From assembly GCA_017634455.1 (NCBI GenBank), contig JAGBNK010000012.1, forward strand, positions 1-36,218: a stretch of DNA of 36,218 nt. The letters run 5' to 3'. The translations under genes were made by a program, and so were the position numbers. Under the pieces are notes generated by a model that saw only the letters and a list, made by a program, of their open reading frames with translations, was not told the DNA's origin and did no database searches. The stretch comes from Lachnospiraceae bacterium (lineage in GTDB: Bacteria > Bacillota > Clostridia > Lachnospirales > Lachnospiraceae). This document shows positions 25,470 through 34,705 of the stretch, piece by piece (positions within the stretch are counted from its first letter, which is position 1; each line of letters starts with the position of its first letter).

Positions 25470-25643
25470 TAGTCTACCTCGCGAAAGAAAAAGTTTAATG
25501 TGTATCTATAGATAGAGAATACCATAAGTGAGAATAAAAGCAAGATAATATGATAATTTAACAAGATTAAAGGGTTTGACTTGAGTATTTATAAATTATA
25601 GTTAAGATACTCAAATATGTAATACGAAGATTGGAGGTAAAAA
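25470..25643. promoter_or_regulatory. Divergent control region of AraC gene and catabolic operon
   Basis: Arms TTGAGTAT (25581-25588) and ATACTCAA (25607-25614) form a perfect 8-bp inverted repeat with an 18-nt centre. TTGACT (25576-25581) abuts the left arm and is a plausible -35 box; a TATAGT-like -10 (25597-25602) sits between the arms at a short 15-bp spacing, so activation may be needed. A GGAGG RBS precedes the start at 25644. Confidence 0.5.
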
Positions 25644-27149
25644 ATGAAACATAAAACTATAGATATGTCTTCTAATGCAAATATTGGTATTGGTGAGAAA
25701 TTAGCTTATGGTTTTGCTGGATCGTTTGCTGCTAGTGCAATCAATTTGTTTGTTGCTGGATTTTTATTAATATTTTACACAGAAATACTTAAAGTTAATC
25801 CGCTTCTAGCATCTACAGTAATTGGAGTGTCTAAGGTGCTAGATGGATTTTCTGATTTAGCAGCAGGACGAATAATTGATAAAACACATTCGAAATTCGG
25901 AAAGACAAGAGTATGGATGCTTAGAATGATTCCTATTACTGTTATTTCTGTTTATGCCATCTATTTGATGCCTATGGATATGCCAGGAATTGCTCAGGTA
26001 GTTTACATGTTTATAACATATAATCTTGCTTCGACGGTTTGTTACACAATGATTTATGTCTCTTATATGACATTGAATGGTTTGATTTCTACAAATCAAA
26101 AAGTCAGAGGTGTAAATGCCGGATTACAGATGATGGGTGCAGTAATAATTTCTGTAGTAGGAAATGCAACAATAATTACATTGCTTCACAAATTTAGTGT
26201 TGATGGTGAATATTCAGCGTATGGTGATAGGCATGGTTGGATTACAGTTATTACAATATACTTGATTGTATATGTTGTAAGTGAACTTATTCTCGTGTTT
26301 GGAACTCATGAGAGGGTGATTGAAAATGCTAAAGCTCCATCTGATGAGGAAATTGAAGTTTTTGAGGATACAATTACAGAAGCTGATGAGAAAGAAAGAA
26401 AAATTGTTAAAGAGAAGAGACTGAATGTGCCTTTTGGTGTGATATTAAAAGCTCTGTTTACAAACAAGTATTGGGTTATTGATTTAATTGCCTGTGTTGT
26501 AATAAGTTTCTTAATGGGATTAGAATCAACAGTGGCATCGCTTATTTGCACATACGTATTGCATGATGTTGAATTTTATCAGATTTCAGGTACTGTTAAT
26601 GCAATTTCAATGTTGCTTGCAATGTTATTAGGATTTGGACTTATGCGCAAAATGGGCAAGAGAAATGCTGTTTTATTGGGGCTTGTTATCAGAATATTAG
26701 GCGGTTTTGTTATGGCTGTTTCAATTAGCAAGGTTACTATTCTTGTTGGAGGGGCGATGGCAGGAATTGGCTATGGAATTGCAGGATGTGCATTTGCTTC
26801 TATGATTCAAGATGTATTGACATACGGAGAGTGGAAAAATGGCTTCAGCATGATTGGAATGGGAAATGCAGCAAATTCATTTTGCAATAAGATTGGTAAT
26901 AGTTTGGGGACAATTGTTATGGGCGCGATTATGAGTTTTACCGGTTATGTGGCAGGTCTTGATTCGCAGCCGGCTAGTGCAATTATGGGATTTAAATCAA
27001 TATACATATATATTCCTATTGTTTTAGAAATAATTGGATTTGTAGCATTGTGTTTCTATGATTTGGATAAGAAATATGATGATATTCAAAAAGATCTTGA
27101 AGAGGGCAGATATGCTCCGGGTGTTAAATCATATTTTGATAATAATTAA
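25644..27149 (+). CDS. GPH-family (MelB-like) glycoside:cation symporter
   Basis: The 501-aa protein has twelve membrane helices and the GPH signature loop GFSDLAAGRIIDKTHSKFGK (about residues 72-91). A long cytoplasmic middle loop with charged residues (about 225-265) is followed by the C-terminal half with MRKMGKRNAVLLG. GPH carriers import glycosides, pentosides or hexuronides with Na+ or H+; XynB/XylP-like members carry xylosides. As first gene of an operon with an esterase and GH43 enzyme, it probably imports a short, possibly acylated, hemicellulose oligosaccharide. A GGAGGT RBS precedes ATG 25644. The chemoreceptor gene follows by 27 bp. Confidence 0.92.
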   Translation: MKHKTIDMSSNANIGIGEKLAYGFAGSFAASAINLFVAGFLLIFYTEILKVNPLLASTVIGVSKVLDGFSDLAAGRIIDKTHSKFGKTRVWMLRMIPITVISVYAIYLMPMDMPGIAQVVYMFITYNLASTVCYTMIYVSYMTLNGLISTNQKVRGVNAGLQMMGAVIISVVGNATIITLLHKFSVDGEYSAYGDRHGWITVITIYLIVYVVSELILVFGTHERVIENAKAPSDEEIEVFEDTITEADEKERKIVKEKRLNVPFGVILKALFTNKYWVIDLIACVVISFLMGLESTVASLICTYVLHDVEFYQISGTVNAISMLLAMLLGFGLMRKMGKRNAVLLGLVIRILGGFVMAVSISKVTILVGGAMAGIGYGIAGCAFASMIQDVLTYGEWKNGFSMIGMGNAANSFCNKIGNSLGTIVMGAIMSFTGYVAGLDSQPASAIMGFKSIYIYIPIVLEIIGFVALCFYDLDKKYDDIQKDLEEGRYAPGVKSYFDNN

Positions 27150-27176
27150 CTGTTATGAGATTTATGGAGGTAAATA

Positions 27177-28637
27177 ATGGAGGAAAGAATGAAACGACAA
27201 ATGAGACAGGAAAAAAGAGCTAATAATATAGTTATCGCATTATTAGTAATTTATAGTATTGCTGGGGCCGGTACGTATTTGTTAGTTGGAAGAACAAATT
27301 TATTGCAGGTAAAGATGGTTGCTGCAATAGGACTGATTTTTACGTTTGGTTCAATATTTGTTCAAAGAGTTGATGGTTTACGAAAGTATTTTAAGCGTTT
27401 GAGTGTTATTGCTTTTGCATGTTGTTATTGTGTTGGCCTTAATATGAGCAGTTATCATGAAATGGCAACCGCTTCTGTAATTGTATTTGTGGCTATGCTT
27501 TATCAAGACAGAAAACATTCGGCGATAATATGCGCTGTTTATGCTGTGATGACGCTTAATTATTTTGCGTTCGATATTTTTGTTAAGGGGGCTGGAAGAG
27601 AGGCTTTAAATTATATTTTATCACCATTAGTATTTGGTGTGATTTTCTCACAGCTGGCAGTATGGTGCTTGGTAAAACATAATAAGGAAAATATGGATGT
27701 AATAAAAGAAGGCGCTGAGGCAAGCGAAAGCAAGGCGATTGAGTTAAAAGAGCAGGCAGGTGATATTACTAATTTACTTGTAGATATGAAGGCTGGATTG
27801 GGAAATGTGGATGAGGTGATTACAACTGTTCAGGACTATTTAGCAAATATAGAGTCTGGTAATGTAGTAACAACAGAATCTGCTGAAGAATTAGCAATGA
27901 TGAGTGGAAAAATACATGACGTCGTTGATGCAACTAATTTGGCGGTGAATAATGTGGCGAATACTATAGATAAAACAACAGAAATATACCAAAAGAATGA
28001 AGAAATTTTACATGATCTTATGGCCGAAGGTGAAAAATCAATTGAATCAAGTGAGACAATGAAGAATTCTTCTGTTACTTTGAAGGATAAGTCTGAAGAG
28101 GCAAGACATATTACTGATGTTATTATTGGTATTTCTGCACAGACCAATTTATTAGCTTTGAATGCATCGATTGAAGCTGCAAGAGCTGGAGAAGCTGGTA
28201 AAGGATTTGCAGTTGTTGCTGATGAAATCAGACAGCTTGCAGAGCAGACTAAGAGCGCAACGGAGAATATTACGAAGATACTTGAAGAATTATATGGCGG
28301 AGCTGATGACGTCTATTCACAGATTACAGAAAATATGGATATCATAGCTGCACAAAGAGTTACACTTGAAAATATGGTGAATCAGTTTGATGAACTTAAT
28401 TCTCAATTTGTGATATTAAAAGAGGATGTAGTAGACGTTGAAGGCCAGATGAAAAAAATGGTTGAAATGAATAGAAATATAACAGATAGTTCATCAAATC
28501 TTTCAGCGTGTAGTGAAGAGGTAACAGCATCATTAGGGGAGACAGTAAGTAAGAATAAGGAGATTAATGAACATGTAGATATTGTAGTTCGTCAATTTGA
28601 TATTATTTCAACGAAAATTAATGAGATGGCGGAATAA
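27177..28637 (+). CDS. Chemoreceptor with multi-helix membrane sensor, inside a catabolic operon
   Basis: The 486-aa protein begins with about six closely packed membrane helices (residues about 17-165) without a sizeable extracellular domain. A cytoplasmic methyl-accepting signalling domain follows, with tip [20 protein letters not shown] and FAVVADEI (about residues 325-352). HAMP is not evident. Receptors of this plan probably sense within the membrane, at a partner protein or from the cytoplasm. It lies 27 bp after a GPH symporter gene and 30 bp before the esterase gene, each with its own RBS (GGAGGT here), so co-transcription is very likely. It may report transport or metabolism of the operon's substrate to CheA. 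That link is inference. Confidence 0.9.
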   Translation: MEERMKRQMRQEKRANNIVIALLVIYSIAGAGTYLLVGRTNLLQVKMVAAIGLIFTFGSIFVQRVDGLRKYFKRLSVIAFACCYCVGLNMSSYHEMATASVIVFVAMLYQDRKHSAIICAVYAVMTLNYFAFDIFVKGAGREALNYILSPLVFGVIFSQLAVWCLVKHNKENMDVIKEGAEASESKAIELKEQAGDITNLLVDMKAGLGNVDEVITTVQDYLANIESGNVVTTESAEELAMMSGKIHDVVDATNLAVNNVANTIDKTTEIYQKNEEILHDLMAEGEKSIESSETMKNSSVTLKDKSEEARHITDVIIGISAQTNLLALNASIEAARAGEAGKGFAVVADEIRQLAEQTKSATENITKILEELYGGADDVYSQITENMDIIAAQRVTLENMVNQFDELNSQFVILKEDVVDVEGQMKKMVEMNRNITDSSSNLSACSEEVTASLGETVSKNKEINEHVDIVVRQFDIISTKINEMAE

Positions 28638-28667
28638 TATGTATATGTAGGTTATATAGGAGAGAAT

Positions 28668-30227
28668 ATGTTAGAACAGGATAACTACAGATTTTGGGAT
28701 ATCTCAAATCTTATTGAGACAGATGGAATACGAGATAGGGCAAAAGAGGAATATATACGTAATGAGCTAATAAAAAGATTTCCTGAAGAAAAGTTTTTGG
28801 ATATTAAAATAACAATAAATGAATCAGGACATTACAAGGCTAAAGCAGGAATTCTTGAGAAGTTCTTTGGTGGTGGTAAGCCTATTGAAGGTCTGCCTAA
28901 GTATGTTGAAGTAGAGGTGACTCATTGCACTGGGGCATTTAACGAGGTGTTAATAGTTTGGTCTCCGTTGGCATGGAATGACAGATTTGCAGGAACAGCT
29001 GGAGGTGGTACCGGCATAGGTGGAAGAGGTTATCTTACAAAACCGAATGATACACAAAGAGGTTGGAATCCACCGTATGCTCTTATGAACGGTTTTTCTG
29101 CAGCTACGATGTATGCTGGAAATATTGATGGTTGGGATGACCATACTATCGATCATAAAAACGGTAGATTGAATAGAGAATTATATGAGAACTGGCGAGT
29201 TAGAAGTACACATAATATGACAATTTTTGGTAAGGCTATCACAGAAATTCTCCATAATAGACCTATAAAATATTCATATATGAATGGTGGATCTGGTGGG
29301 GGAAGACAGTCTCTTATGGAAGTGCAGAACTATCCTCATGACTATGATGGTGTATGGGCAAGTTGCCCTGCGATTAATTGGAATTCTTTTTTGCTGGCAG
29401 GATTTTGGCCGCAGGTTGTAATGAATCATTTTAATCATGTTTTGACAGCAGAAAAAAACAAGTTCTTTCTTGATTATATTCACGAGAAATTTGGTGGAAA
29501 GGATATCTACTATAAAAAGATTGAAAAAGTAGAATTTGATGCAATGGAATGTGTTGGGATGAAAACAAAGAGTGGAATAATCTCAAAGAAAGATGCCTTG
29601 GTTATGAATGAGATATTAAGAGGACCTCATCGTGAAAATGGAGAACGTTTATGGTATCCATTTAGACCTGGTGTTCAAAATTGGCAGAAGGTCATTCCTA
29701 TTGGTACTTATTACTATCCATTACTTGGTGGACGACCAAAACCTTTTGTGCTTGGACCGATTTATGCGAGATGGATTACAGAACAACCAAAAGAGAAGTT
29801 TGACAAAATGTCCATGAAAGCTTATGTGCATCTATTTGATTGGGGCAGCAAGAAGTTTGGCGACAATATGGGAAATAATCCTGAAATAGATGAATTTGTT
29901 GAAGCAGGCGGTAAGCTTATGATTGACCATGGTATAGACGATCCGCTTATTCCTGTAGATGGTACGCTAGATTATTATGATAAATTAAAAAAACATTTCG
30001 GTGGTGTAGAAAAATTAGATTCATTCTTTAGATTATATATAACACCAGGTGATAATCATGGTAATTGCTTTGGCAACGGACCAGGATTAACAGAGAGCGC
30101 AGGCTTGCAAGCACTGATTAATTGGGTAGAGAATGGGATTGCACCGGAGGAAATGCGCAAGGTTAGAGTGGATAAAAAAAACGGGGAATTATTAGAGGAA
30201 GGTTTGCAGTATCCATATAGAGCTTAA
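28668..30227 (+). CDS. Tannase/feruloyl esterase family hydrolase, cytoplasmic
   Basis: The 519-aa protein shows the alpha/beta-hydrolase core of the tannase/feruloyl esterase family (PF07519-type): nucleophile Ser209 in NGGSGGGRQSLMEVQNYPHD, then DGVWASCPAINW, the acid region HGIDDPLIPVDGT (Asp425 best fits) and the catalytic His464 in GDNHGNCFGNGPG. Usual members are secreted and have cysteines directly before the serine and after the histidine (CS-D-HC). Here the residue before Ser209 is Gly, and the nearest downstream cysteine is Cys467. There is no signal peptide, so it probably removes aromatic acyl groups such as ferulate from imported oligosaccharides in the cytoplasm. A GGAGAG RBS precedes the start; GH43 follows by 32 bp. 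Confidence 0.82.
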   Translation: MLEQDNYRFWDISNLIETDGIRDRAKEEYIRNELIKRFPEEKFLDIKITINESGHYKAKAGILEKFFGGGKPIEGLPKYVEVEVTHCTGAFNEVLIVWSPLAWNDRFAGTAGGGTGIGGRGYLTKPNDTQRGWNPPYALMNGFSAATMYAGNIDGWDDHTIDHKNGRLNRELYENWRVRSTHNMTIFGKAITEILHNRPIKYSYMNGGSGGGRQSLMEVQNYPHDYDGVWASCPAINWNSFLLAGFWPQVVMNHFNHVLTAEKNKFFLDYIHEKFGGKDIYYKKIEKVEFDAMECVGMKTKSGIISKKDALVMNEILRGPHRENGERLWYPFRPGVQNWQKVIPIGTYYYPLLGGRPKPFVLGPIYARWITEQPKEKFDKMSMKAYVHLFDWGSKKFGDNMGNNPEIDEFVEAGGKLMIDHGIDDPLIPVDGTLDYYDKLKKHFGGVEKLDSFFRLYITPGDNHGNCFGNGPGLTESAGLQALINWVENGIAPEEMRKVRVDKKNGELLEEGLQYPYRA

Positions 30228-30259
30228 TATTATCAATTAATTAGAAGAAAGGGAAAATA

Positions 30260-31303
30260 ATGTACAACTCTATTAGACCGGGCCAAGTATGGTTAGATAC
30301 TAATGGAAACAGAATTCAGGCACATGGCGGATCGGTCATGTGCCTAAATAATGTTTATTATTGGTATGGAGAAAACAAAGAAAAAACAGATGGAAAGAGT
30401 GATATATGGCATTGGGGTGTAAGATGCTATACTTCAACTGATTTGTATAATTGGGAGGACAGAGGTGTTATTATTCCTCCGAACTTGGAGGATGAAAGTT
30501 CGCCTTTACATCCGAATTCCTGTATGGATAGACCACATATCATTTATAACAAAATCACGAATAAGTTCGTATGTTGGATAAAAGTTATGAATAGGGATAA
30601 ATCACAAAGTGAAGTTGTTCTTGAGGCGAATGATATTTTGGGTCCATATAAGGTTATACAAGAGGGTCTTCGACCATTAGGAATGAGCGCAGGTGATTTT
30701 GATTTGGCAGTGGCAGATGATGGCAAGGCGTATTATTATTTTGAGAGAGTACATAGTGAATTGATATGTGCTGATCTGACTGATGATTATACAAATGTTA
30801 CTGGTTATTATTCTACACATTTTCCAAGACCATATCCTCCATATGTAAGAGAAGGGGTTGCACATTTTAGACGCAATGGAAAGCATTATCTGTTGACTTC
30901 AGGAACGACAGATTACTTACCAAATCCAACAGAAGTAGCTGTAGCGGATACATGGCATGGGCCATTTACAGAACTTGGAAATCCACATGTAGGAGATGTT
31001 ACTAACACATCCTTCCACTCTCAGATTTCATCTGTATTCAAGGTTGAGGGAAAGAAAGATCTCTATATTGCTTGTGCTGATAGATGGCTGCCTAATGAGA
31101 TGGATAGAAAGTATGAGAATTATTCTAAGATTTTTGAATTATTATTTACTGGTCGTAGTGATCAGATTACTCCCGAGATGATGGGAAAGCCAATAGAAAG
31201 AAACACTTCTATTGCAAATTATGTATGGCTACCACTTAGATTTGATGGTGATAAGGTATATATTGATTGGCTTGACGAGTGGAGAATTGAAGACTACAAA
31301 TAG
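30260..31303 (+). CDS. Glycoside hydrolase family 43-like enzyme
   Basis: The 347-aa protein has the five-bladed propeller repeats of GH43. The opening DTNGNRIQAHGGSVMCLNNV and YYWYGENKE, the later SAGDFDLAVADDGKAYYYFE, REGVAHFRRNGKHYLLTSG and the ADRW segment resemble the GH43 subgroup that includes exo-beta-1,3-galactanases and related proteins more than classic beta-xylosidases. Subfamily and exact linkage are uncertain: xylose, arabinose or galactose side chains are possible. No signal peptide is present, so it acts in the cytoplasm on imported oligosaccharides. It is the last gene of the four-gene operon, ended by a hairpin that lies inside the opposing AraC gene. Confidence 0.82.
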   Translation: MYNSIRPGQVWLDTNGNRIQAHGGSVMCLNNVYYWYGENKEKTDGKSDIWHWGVRCYTSTDLYNWEDRGVIIPPNLEDESSPLHPNSCMDRPHIIYNKITNKFVCWIKVMNRDKSQSEVVLEANDILGPYKVIQEGLRPLGMSAGDFDLAVADDGKAYYYFERVHSELICADLTDDYTNVTGYYSTHFPRPYPPYVREGVAHFRRNGKHYLLTSGTTDYLPNPTEVAVADTWHGPFTELGNPHVGDVTNTSFHSQISSVFKVEGKKDLYIACADRWLPNEMDRKYENYSKIFELLFTGRSDQITPEMMGKPIERNTSIANYVWLPLRFDGDKVYIDWLDEWRIEDYK

Positions 31304-31349
31304 GTGAATCAATTACCTATATATAGCCAATGTGTAGTTGTAATAATAC

Positions 31350-32135
31350 TTAATTTGATAAGTAGGGAAAACTCTTTCGATAATTGTTTGGGGTTTTCCC
31401 TACTTTTGTTTTAAAAACATTACCAAAGTGACTTGGTGATGAAAATGCTAGATAGTATGCGATTTCTGTGACTGTATAGTTAGAGTATCTTAGTAGATTT
31501 TTAGCTCGTTGGATTCTTTCATTGAGTATATATTGCTTGAGTGCTATACCTTCGCTTTTATGAAAAGTTCTAGATAGATGTTCAGGTGTTACATTAAGAA
31601 ATTGTGCGATATCTTGAATTTTGATTTCTCTATGTAGATGCTGATATACATAATCTTTACATTCTCTTACAATCGGATGATAAGATCGCTCTCTATAATC
31701 CTTCATAAGACTGCTTATTTTAAACAAGCCAGCATAGGTACATTTGAGTAATTCGTCGTTTGTTTTTGCTTCTTCGCACATAATGATACAGATGTCAGCA
31801 ACATTTAAAACTAGTTCATTCTCAACTAGTCGATCTCTTGCAGCTAAATTAGCTATAGCAGAGATGAGACTAATTGCAAGATTCTTTCTAGAACGCAGTT
31901 GGTCACACGATAGATTGCCAGGCTGATAATTATCTTTGATCATCTGCAAGGCCTTGAGCATTTCTTCAGTATCATTATTAATTAGACTTTCATAAACCCA
32001 ATTACCCCATTCAACTGTATTATGAATCTTATTATCTTCCTGACGTTCAAATACAACTTTTTCGTATCTTCTTTCAAATTTATCTAGATAATCTTGGAAA
32101 AATTCATGCGTAAGTATTACAGATTCGTTCTTCAA
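31350..32135 (-). CDS. AraC family regulator of the GH3/symporter operon
   Basis: The 261-aa protein carries a C-terminal AraC DNA-binding domain (about residues 160-258; IKIQDIAQFLNVTPEHLSRT and YTVTEIAYYLAFSSPSHFGN, then VGKTPNNYRK). The N-terminal 150 residues are helical without a clear cupin, unlike the AraC protein at 24.5 kb. The start is TTG (32133-32135), supported by an AGGAG RBS 6 bp upstream. The gene is divergent from the GH3/GPH operon and convergent with the GH43 operon, so it probably controls the former. Its last codons overlap the GH43 terminator on the other strand. Confidence 0.9.
   Translation of the reverse strand: MKNESVILTHEFFQDYLDKFERRYEKVVFERQEDNKIHNTVEWGNWVYESLINNDTEEMLKALQMIKDNYQPGNLSCDQLRSRKNLAISLISAIANLAARDRLVENELVLNVADICIIMCEEAKTNDELLKCTYAGLFKISSLMKDYRERSYHPIVRECKDYVYQHLHREIKIQDIAQFLNVTPEHLSRTFHKSEGIALKQYILNERIQRAKNLLRYSNYTVTEIAYYLAFSSPSHFGNVFKTKVGKTPNNYRKSFPYLSN
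31360..31413 (+). terminator. Terminator of the esterase/GH43 operon, inside the AraC coding end
   Basis: AAGTAGGGAAAAC (31360-31372) pairs perfectly with GTTTTCCCTACTT (31393-31405), 13 bp, followed by TTGTTTT. The same bases encode the last part of the minus-strand AraC protein (KTPNNYRKSFPYL region). Confidence 0.8.
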
Positions 32136-32333
32136 TTGGATCTCCTATTCCATAATTTGTAGTTCGTTTAATAAGTTCTATATCTGAGCCTTAATCAGTT
32201 CATATACTAAATTAAGTATATATCAAATAAATAATATTGGCATCAAAAAAATGATAGGTATATGTAAAAAAACAAGTAATAATATTTTCAAGTTGTTACT
32301 ATAGGAAAACAAGAGTTTTATAGGAGGTGGGTT
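32136..32333. promoter_or_regulatory. Divergent control region of AraC gene and GH3 operon
   Basis: A 198-bp AT-rich region separates two divergent starts. No clear operator stands out. A weak promoter for the GH3 operon may lie near 32284-32315 (ATTTTCAAG and a TACTAT hexamer), consistent with activator dependence. A strong AGGAGGTGG RBS precedes 32334. Confidence 0.4.
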
Positions 32334-34691
32334 ATGGCAACTGAATTAACGGATATTGGATCTATTGACAGAATATTAGGTGAGATGTCATTAGAAGAGA
32401 AAGCAATGTTTGTAATAGGAAGTTCACCTATGAGTTCAAAAGGGTTTGACAAATATGGCATTCCACGTATTTGGACTAGTGACTGTTGTAACGGATTGAA
32501 CATGTTCCAGTACACAGTTGAAAAGACTTTCCGACAGTTAGAGGAAGAAAAAGGAGAAAAAGGTGAGTCATTTGATGCTGAACAGTTTGGAATAATGGGG
32601 GGACTTCTTGTAACAGTAGAAGAATTGCAAAAAAAAGCAAAGCAAGCTGCTGAGAATGGAGTTGATATACCAAGCTCGTTTGATGTTATCAGTTATCCTA
32701 CTGGTATCTCGCAGGCTAGTACATGGAATCCAGAAATTGCAAATGAGTGTGCAAGAACAGTGGCAAAAGAGTTCGTGAAATATGGTGTTGATTTAATTTT
32801 ATCGCCAAATATCAATGTTCATAGAGATCCATTGTGTGGAAGATTGTCAGAAAGCTATTCTGAGGATCCATACCTTGTCAGCAGAATCGGTGAAGCTGTT
32901 GTTGCGGGACTTCAGGATGAAGGTATAATTGCAAATCCAAAACATTTTGTAGCTAATTCACAAGAGAAAGATCGTCTTACTATTAATGAGAAGATACCGA
33001 TGCGAGCATTACGTGAGATATATTTGCCTGGTTTTAAAGCTTGTGTTGATGCAGGTGCACTTACAATAATGAGCGCATATAACAAGATTAATGATGAGTC
33101 TTGTGCAATGAATAAGTGGCTTTTGACAGATGTACTCAAGAATGAATGGGGGTTTAAAGGCTGCGTAATCTCTGACTGGGGAGCTTCATATGAACAAGTA
33201 GAGTCAGTTGATGCTGGAACTGATTTAACAATGCCTGGGCCAAGAGGATATAAGTGCATTATTCAAGCTGTTGAAGAGGAAAGGCTTGATATTGAAAAAC
33301 TGGATGATGCATGTCGCAGAATTATGTACGTGATTGTTAAAAGCCAATTAAAGATGAAAAAGAAAGTAAAGTTTGACATAGACGAAGCTAAGAGCGTGGT
33401 TGAGCGAGCTGCAAGAGAAGGGATGATTCTCTTAAAAAATGATGGTATTCTTCCGATGTCACAGCAAAATGCAAAGATTAGCTTTTATGGACAGCGTTCA
33501 AAGACGTTTGCTGCTAATTCAGAGGGTAGTGGTAAGGTACCTTCAAATTTCTTTACTCATCCATATACTAGAGCGGAAGAGCTATTGGGTGCTGAGAATG
33601 TTAGCTTCCAGAAAACGGATGAAGATACAACATTAATCGTAGCCGTAGTAGGTGCGGATGGTCAGGAAGGCGCAGATAGAAAAACTATGGATATGGATGA
33701 AGCAGATAGAATTGCTCTTGACCAGGCTGTTTCAGATGCAGAGAGATATGGCAAAAAGTTGGTAATTGTATGTAATTCATCTGGCCCAATTACATTAGTA
33801 GATTATGTTGAGGATGCAAATGCTATACTCGCACCATTTTTTGCTGGTCAGGCAGGTGGAAAAGCTGTTGTGGATGCAATCTTTGGATTATATACTCCAT
33901 CCGGCAAGTTAACTGATACATGGCCTAGATTATATTCTGACACACCAGCTTATAAGAACTATGGTGGAGAGAATAAGGAAGTATGGTATGGAGAAGGAAT
34001 TTATGTAGGATATAGATGGTATGACGCAAGAAAAATTAAACCTCTTTTCCCATTTGGTCATGGATTATCATATACATCTTTTGAGATTAAAAATTTAAAG
34101 GTTCAAGATACTAATATCGATAATGGAAATTTAGAAGTTGAGGTTGAAGTAACTAATACTGGTAGTTTAACGGGGGCAGAAGTAGTTCAGTTATATATAT
34201 CTGCTCCAAAGTCAGATTTTGATAAACCTGACAAGGAATTAAAAGGTTTTAAAAAAGTATATTTGGATCCCGGTGAAACTACCAAAATAGTATTTTGTAT
34301 CAAGAAAGAAGATCTGGCTCACTATCATTGTGGATTGGAGGATTTTATTACTGAGCCAGGTTTATACAGAATTATGGTTGGCCGTTCGTCTGAGGACATT
34401 GTAGTACAACAAGAAGTAAAGCTTGAATGTAGAGATCCATTTGGGTGGAATGTGATAACTGGTATTGGAAAGTTGGTATCAAATTCCAAAGTGGTTGAGA
34501 TATTAGATGAAGCATTACAGGGGGATGTTATGAAAATCTGTGCAATTCCAATTCAGTACGCACCAGACAGAACTTTGAAGGAAATCTGGGAGGACACAAG
34601 GATAAAATCTTGGTTTGAGAGTCAAGGTCGAAGTAGTGAGGATATGAAACAAGCATGGAAATTTATTCAATCTGAGTTTGAGAAGTTATAA
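32334..34691 (+). CDS. Glycoside hydrolase family 3 beta-glycosidase
   Basis: The 785-aa enzyme has the three GH3 parts: an N-terminal TIM-barrel (GRLSESYSEDPYLVSRIGEA, KHFVAN, and the nucleophile Asp281 in VISDWGASYEQVESVDAG), a middle alpha/beta sandwich (REGMILLKNDGILPM) and a C-terminal fibronectin III-like domain (about residues 580-680). GH3 enzymes of this layout release glucose, xylose or arabinose from the non-reducing end by a retaining mechanism; the exact sugar is not certain. No signal peptide is visible. It is followed by a GPH symporter gene after 14 bp, so the two form an import-and-cleave pair likely under the divergent AraC regulator. Confidence 0.93.
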   Translation: MATELTDIGSIDRILGEMSLEEKAMFVIGSSPMSSKGFDKYGIPRIWTSDCCNGLNMFQYTVEKTFRQLEEEKGEKGESFDAEQFGIMGGLLVTVEELQKKAKQAAENGVDIPSSFDVISYPTGISQASTWNPEIANECARTVAKEFVKYGVDLILSPNINVHRDPLCGRLSESYSEDPYLVSRIGEAVVAGLQDEGIIANPKHFVANSQEKDRLTINEKIPMRALREIYLPGFKACVDAGALTIMSAYNKINDESCAMNKWLLTDVLKNEWGFKGCVISDWGASYEQVESVDAGTDLTMPGPRGYKCIIQAVEEERLDIEKLDDACRRIMYVIVKSQLKMKKKVKFDIDEAKSVVERAAREGMILLKNDGILPMSQQNAKISFYGQRSKTFAANSEGSGKVPSNFFTHPYTRAEELLGAENVSFQKTDEDTTLIVAVVGADGQEGADRKTMDMDEADRIALDQAVSDAERYGKKLVIVCNSSGPITLVDYVEDANAILAPFFAGQAGGKAVVDAIFGLYTPSGKLTDTWPRLYSDTPAYKNYGGENKEVWYGEGIYVGYRWYDARKIKPLFPFGHGLSYTSFEIKNLKVQDTNIDNGNLEVEVEVTNTGSLTGAEVVQLYISAPKSDFDKPDKELKGFKKVYLDPGETTKIVFCIKKEDLAHYHCGLEDFITEPGLYRIMVGRSSEDIVVQQEVKLECRDPFGWNVITGIGKLVSNSKVVEILDEALQGDVMKICAIPIQYAPDRTLKEIWEDTRIKSWFESQGRSSEDMKQAWKFIQSEFEKL

Positions 34692-34705
34692 GAAGGGAGT
34701 TCGTT

